Below are positions 5,425 to 6,031 of a stretch of DNA of 6,031 nucleotides, in pieces. Under the pieces are notes generated by a model. It saw only the letters and a program-made list of their open reading frames with translations. It was not told the DNA's origin and did no database searches. Every line of letters begins with the position of its first letter. Within the stretch, counting starts at the first letter, position 1. Location of the stretch: contig DAOTWP010000056.1 of assembly GCA_034435675.1 (NCBI GenBank), positions 1 to 6,031 on the forward strand, in the 5' to 3' direction. The DNA comes from DAOTWP01 sp034435675 (GTDB taxonomy: Bacteria > Chloroflexota > Anaerolineae > Aggregatilineales > Phototrophicaceae). A program made the position numbers and the translations under genes.

Positions 5425-6031
5425 CAAGCGTGGAGCTGCGCCCCCGCAGCGCGAACCGACCTGCGACAATAACCAGCGCTGCCAGCCCCAGCAGCGCTGC
5501 TCCTGCCAGCGCGAACATGGTGTTCAGGCTGCTGGCGGCGATAACTGGCGCGCTGACCAGCGGCGACAGAAACTGCCCCAGAAACAGCGCCATCGTCAAC
5601 CCGCCCATCAGCCGCCCGCGTGCTGTTTCGGGCGCGATGCGGCTGAGCCACAGAATCAGCACCGGGTTGCTTTGCCCCAGCCCAAAACCGCTGATCATCA
5701 GCCCGATGAAGACCTGCGCATAGCTGTTCGCCCCGGCAAGAATCACAAACCCAATGCCAAACAGCAGCAGCCCCAGCGCGAGGATACTTGGCACGTCCAG
5801 CCGCACGCTGAGCCAGCGAAAGAGCAGCGACGACCATGCGGCGAAGAATGTGATCGCGCTGATGGCGATGGCGGTTTCCGTACCGCTGCTGCCCAGCGCC
5901 TCCAGAAAATAGGGCAGCTGCACCGGCGCAAGATACAGCGCGATCATCGCCAGCATGATTATGCCGTAAATCAGCGCGATAGACAGCATCGGCAGCGGTT
6001 CGGCGCGGGTGGGCGGCGGTTCGGCGCGGGT
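5399..6031 (-). CDS. Major facilitator superfamily transporter, C-terminal half (5' end outside window)
   Basis: An inner-membrane secondary transporter; substrate unknown, possibly an efflux pump. The frame is open through the right edge, giving 210 visible residues. After a 14-residue hydrophilic stretch there are six hydrophobic segments: roughly 15-43, 52-71, 81-101, 105-130, 142-164 and 170-193. This matches helices 7-12 of a 12-helix MFS protein. FRWLSVRLDV (about 71-80) sits where the second-half motif A-like loop belongs, and SRIAPETARGRLMG (about 131-144) is the typical helix 10-11 loop. The ATG at 5989 begins the first visible helix but has no ribosome site, and the frame upstream encodes a Pro-rich linker. 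It is therefore more likely mid-gene, with the linker being the central cytoplasmic loop. A short six-helix protein starting there cannot be fully excluded. The stop is TGA, read from TCA at 5399-5401, 10 bases from the glycosyltransferase stop. Confidence 0.88.
   Translation of the reverse strand, partial: TRAEPPPTRAEPLPMLSIALIYGIIMLAMIALYLAPVQLPYFLEALGSSGTETAIAISAITFFAAWSSLLFRWLSVRLDVPSILALGLLLFGIGFVILAGANSYAQVFIGLMISGFGLGQSNPVLILWLSRIAPETARGRLMGGLTMALFLGQFLSPLVSAPVIAASSLNTMFALAGAALLGLAALVIVAGRFALRGRSSTLAVPASTGD
5995..6031. repeat. 21-base tandem repeat in the transporter gene, cut by the window edge
   Basis: GCGGTTCGGCGCGGGT occurs at 5995-6010 and again at 6016-6031, a period of 21 bases or seven codons. 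On the minus strand it encodes TRAEPPP-TRAEPLP in the linker before the first visible membrane helix. More copies may lie beyond the edge. Confidence 0.7.

Noticed and set aside
4735..5469. A 244-codon minus-strand open frame opposite the glycosyltransferase
   Set aside because: His/Arg/Cys-rich with no recognisable domain; the plus strand holds the full GT-B motifs.
5409..5530. Dense CAGC/GCTG-type repeats in the transporter gene
   Set aside because: They encode Ala-Leu-Gly-rich membrane helices with GC-biased codons; no regular period or exact unit is present.
5987..5989. ATG at 5989 as the true start of a short six-helix transporter
   Set aside because: There is no Shine-Dalgarno sequence, the frame stays open to the window edge with a coding-like in-frame repeat, and the helices match the second half of a full MFS protein.
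1..6031. Search for CRISPR arrays, insertion sequences, tRNA or rRNA genes
   Set aside because: No regularly spaced repeats with unique spacers, no transposase-like frame with terminal inverted repeats, and no tRNA or rRNA pattern was seen on either strand. The XisH/XisI-like gene alone does not mark a mobile element, as no recombinase is present.

Overview
This 6,031-base window is ordinary bacterial chromosome, GC-rich (about 60%) and densely coding. It most resembles the Chloroflexota, probably an Anaerolineae-type lineage. That guess rests on a Thr-Pro-rich lipoprotein whose C-terminal domain looks like one common in that group, an EGY-type site-2 protease, and repeated use of a TGCTAYARTR extended -10 element. 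It is inference from family patterns, not a database match.

Layout from left to right: (1) bases 2-1048, plus strand: the C-terminal part of a RecD2-type superfamily 1B DNA helicase whose gene begins outside the window. (2) Bases 1071-1364, minus strand: a small 97-residue protein with XisH-like and XisI-like sequence features and an unusually low GC content. (3) Bases 1383-2789, minus strand: an M50 (site-2) intramembrane metalloprotease, 18 bases upstream of the small gene and probably co-transcribed with it. (4) Bases 2934-3971, minus strand: a secreted lipoprotein with a Thr-Pro linker, an Ig-like domain and a C-terminal domain of unknown function. (5) Bases 4138-5388, plus strand: a GT1/GT28-type glycosyltransferase of the sterol/macrolide glucosyltransferase kind. 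(6) Bases 5399-6031, minus strand: the C-terminal half of an MFS transporter, cut by the right edge.

The lipoprotein and the glycosyltransferase are divergent and share a 166-base intergenic region. The recD2/small-gene pair and the glycosyltransferase/MFS pair converge, with gaps of only 22 and 10 bases. Two minus-strand promoters with matching extended -10 elements can be read directly, ahead of the lipoprotein and ahead of the protease.

No single pathway ties all the genes together. Lipoprotein, membrane protease, glycosyltransferase and transporter are all envelope-related. The item most worth following is the protease plus low-GC XisH/XisI-like operon, together with the direct repeats over its promoter. 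I see no mobile element, CRISPR array, tRNA or rRNA, and no gene-free stretch longer than 300 bases.
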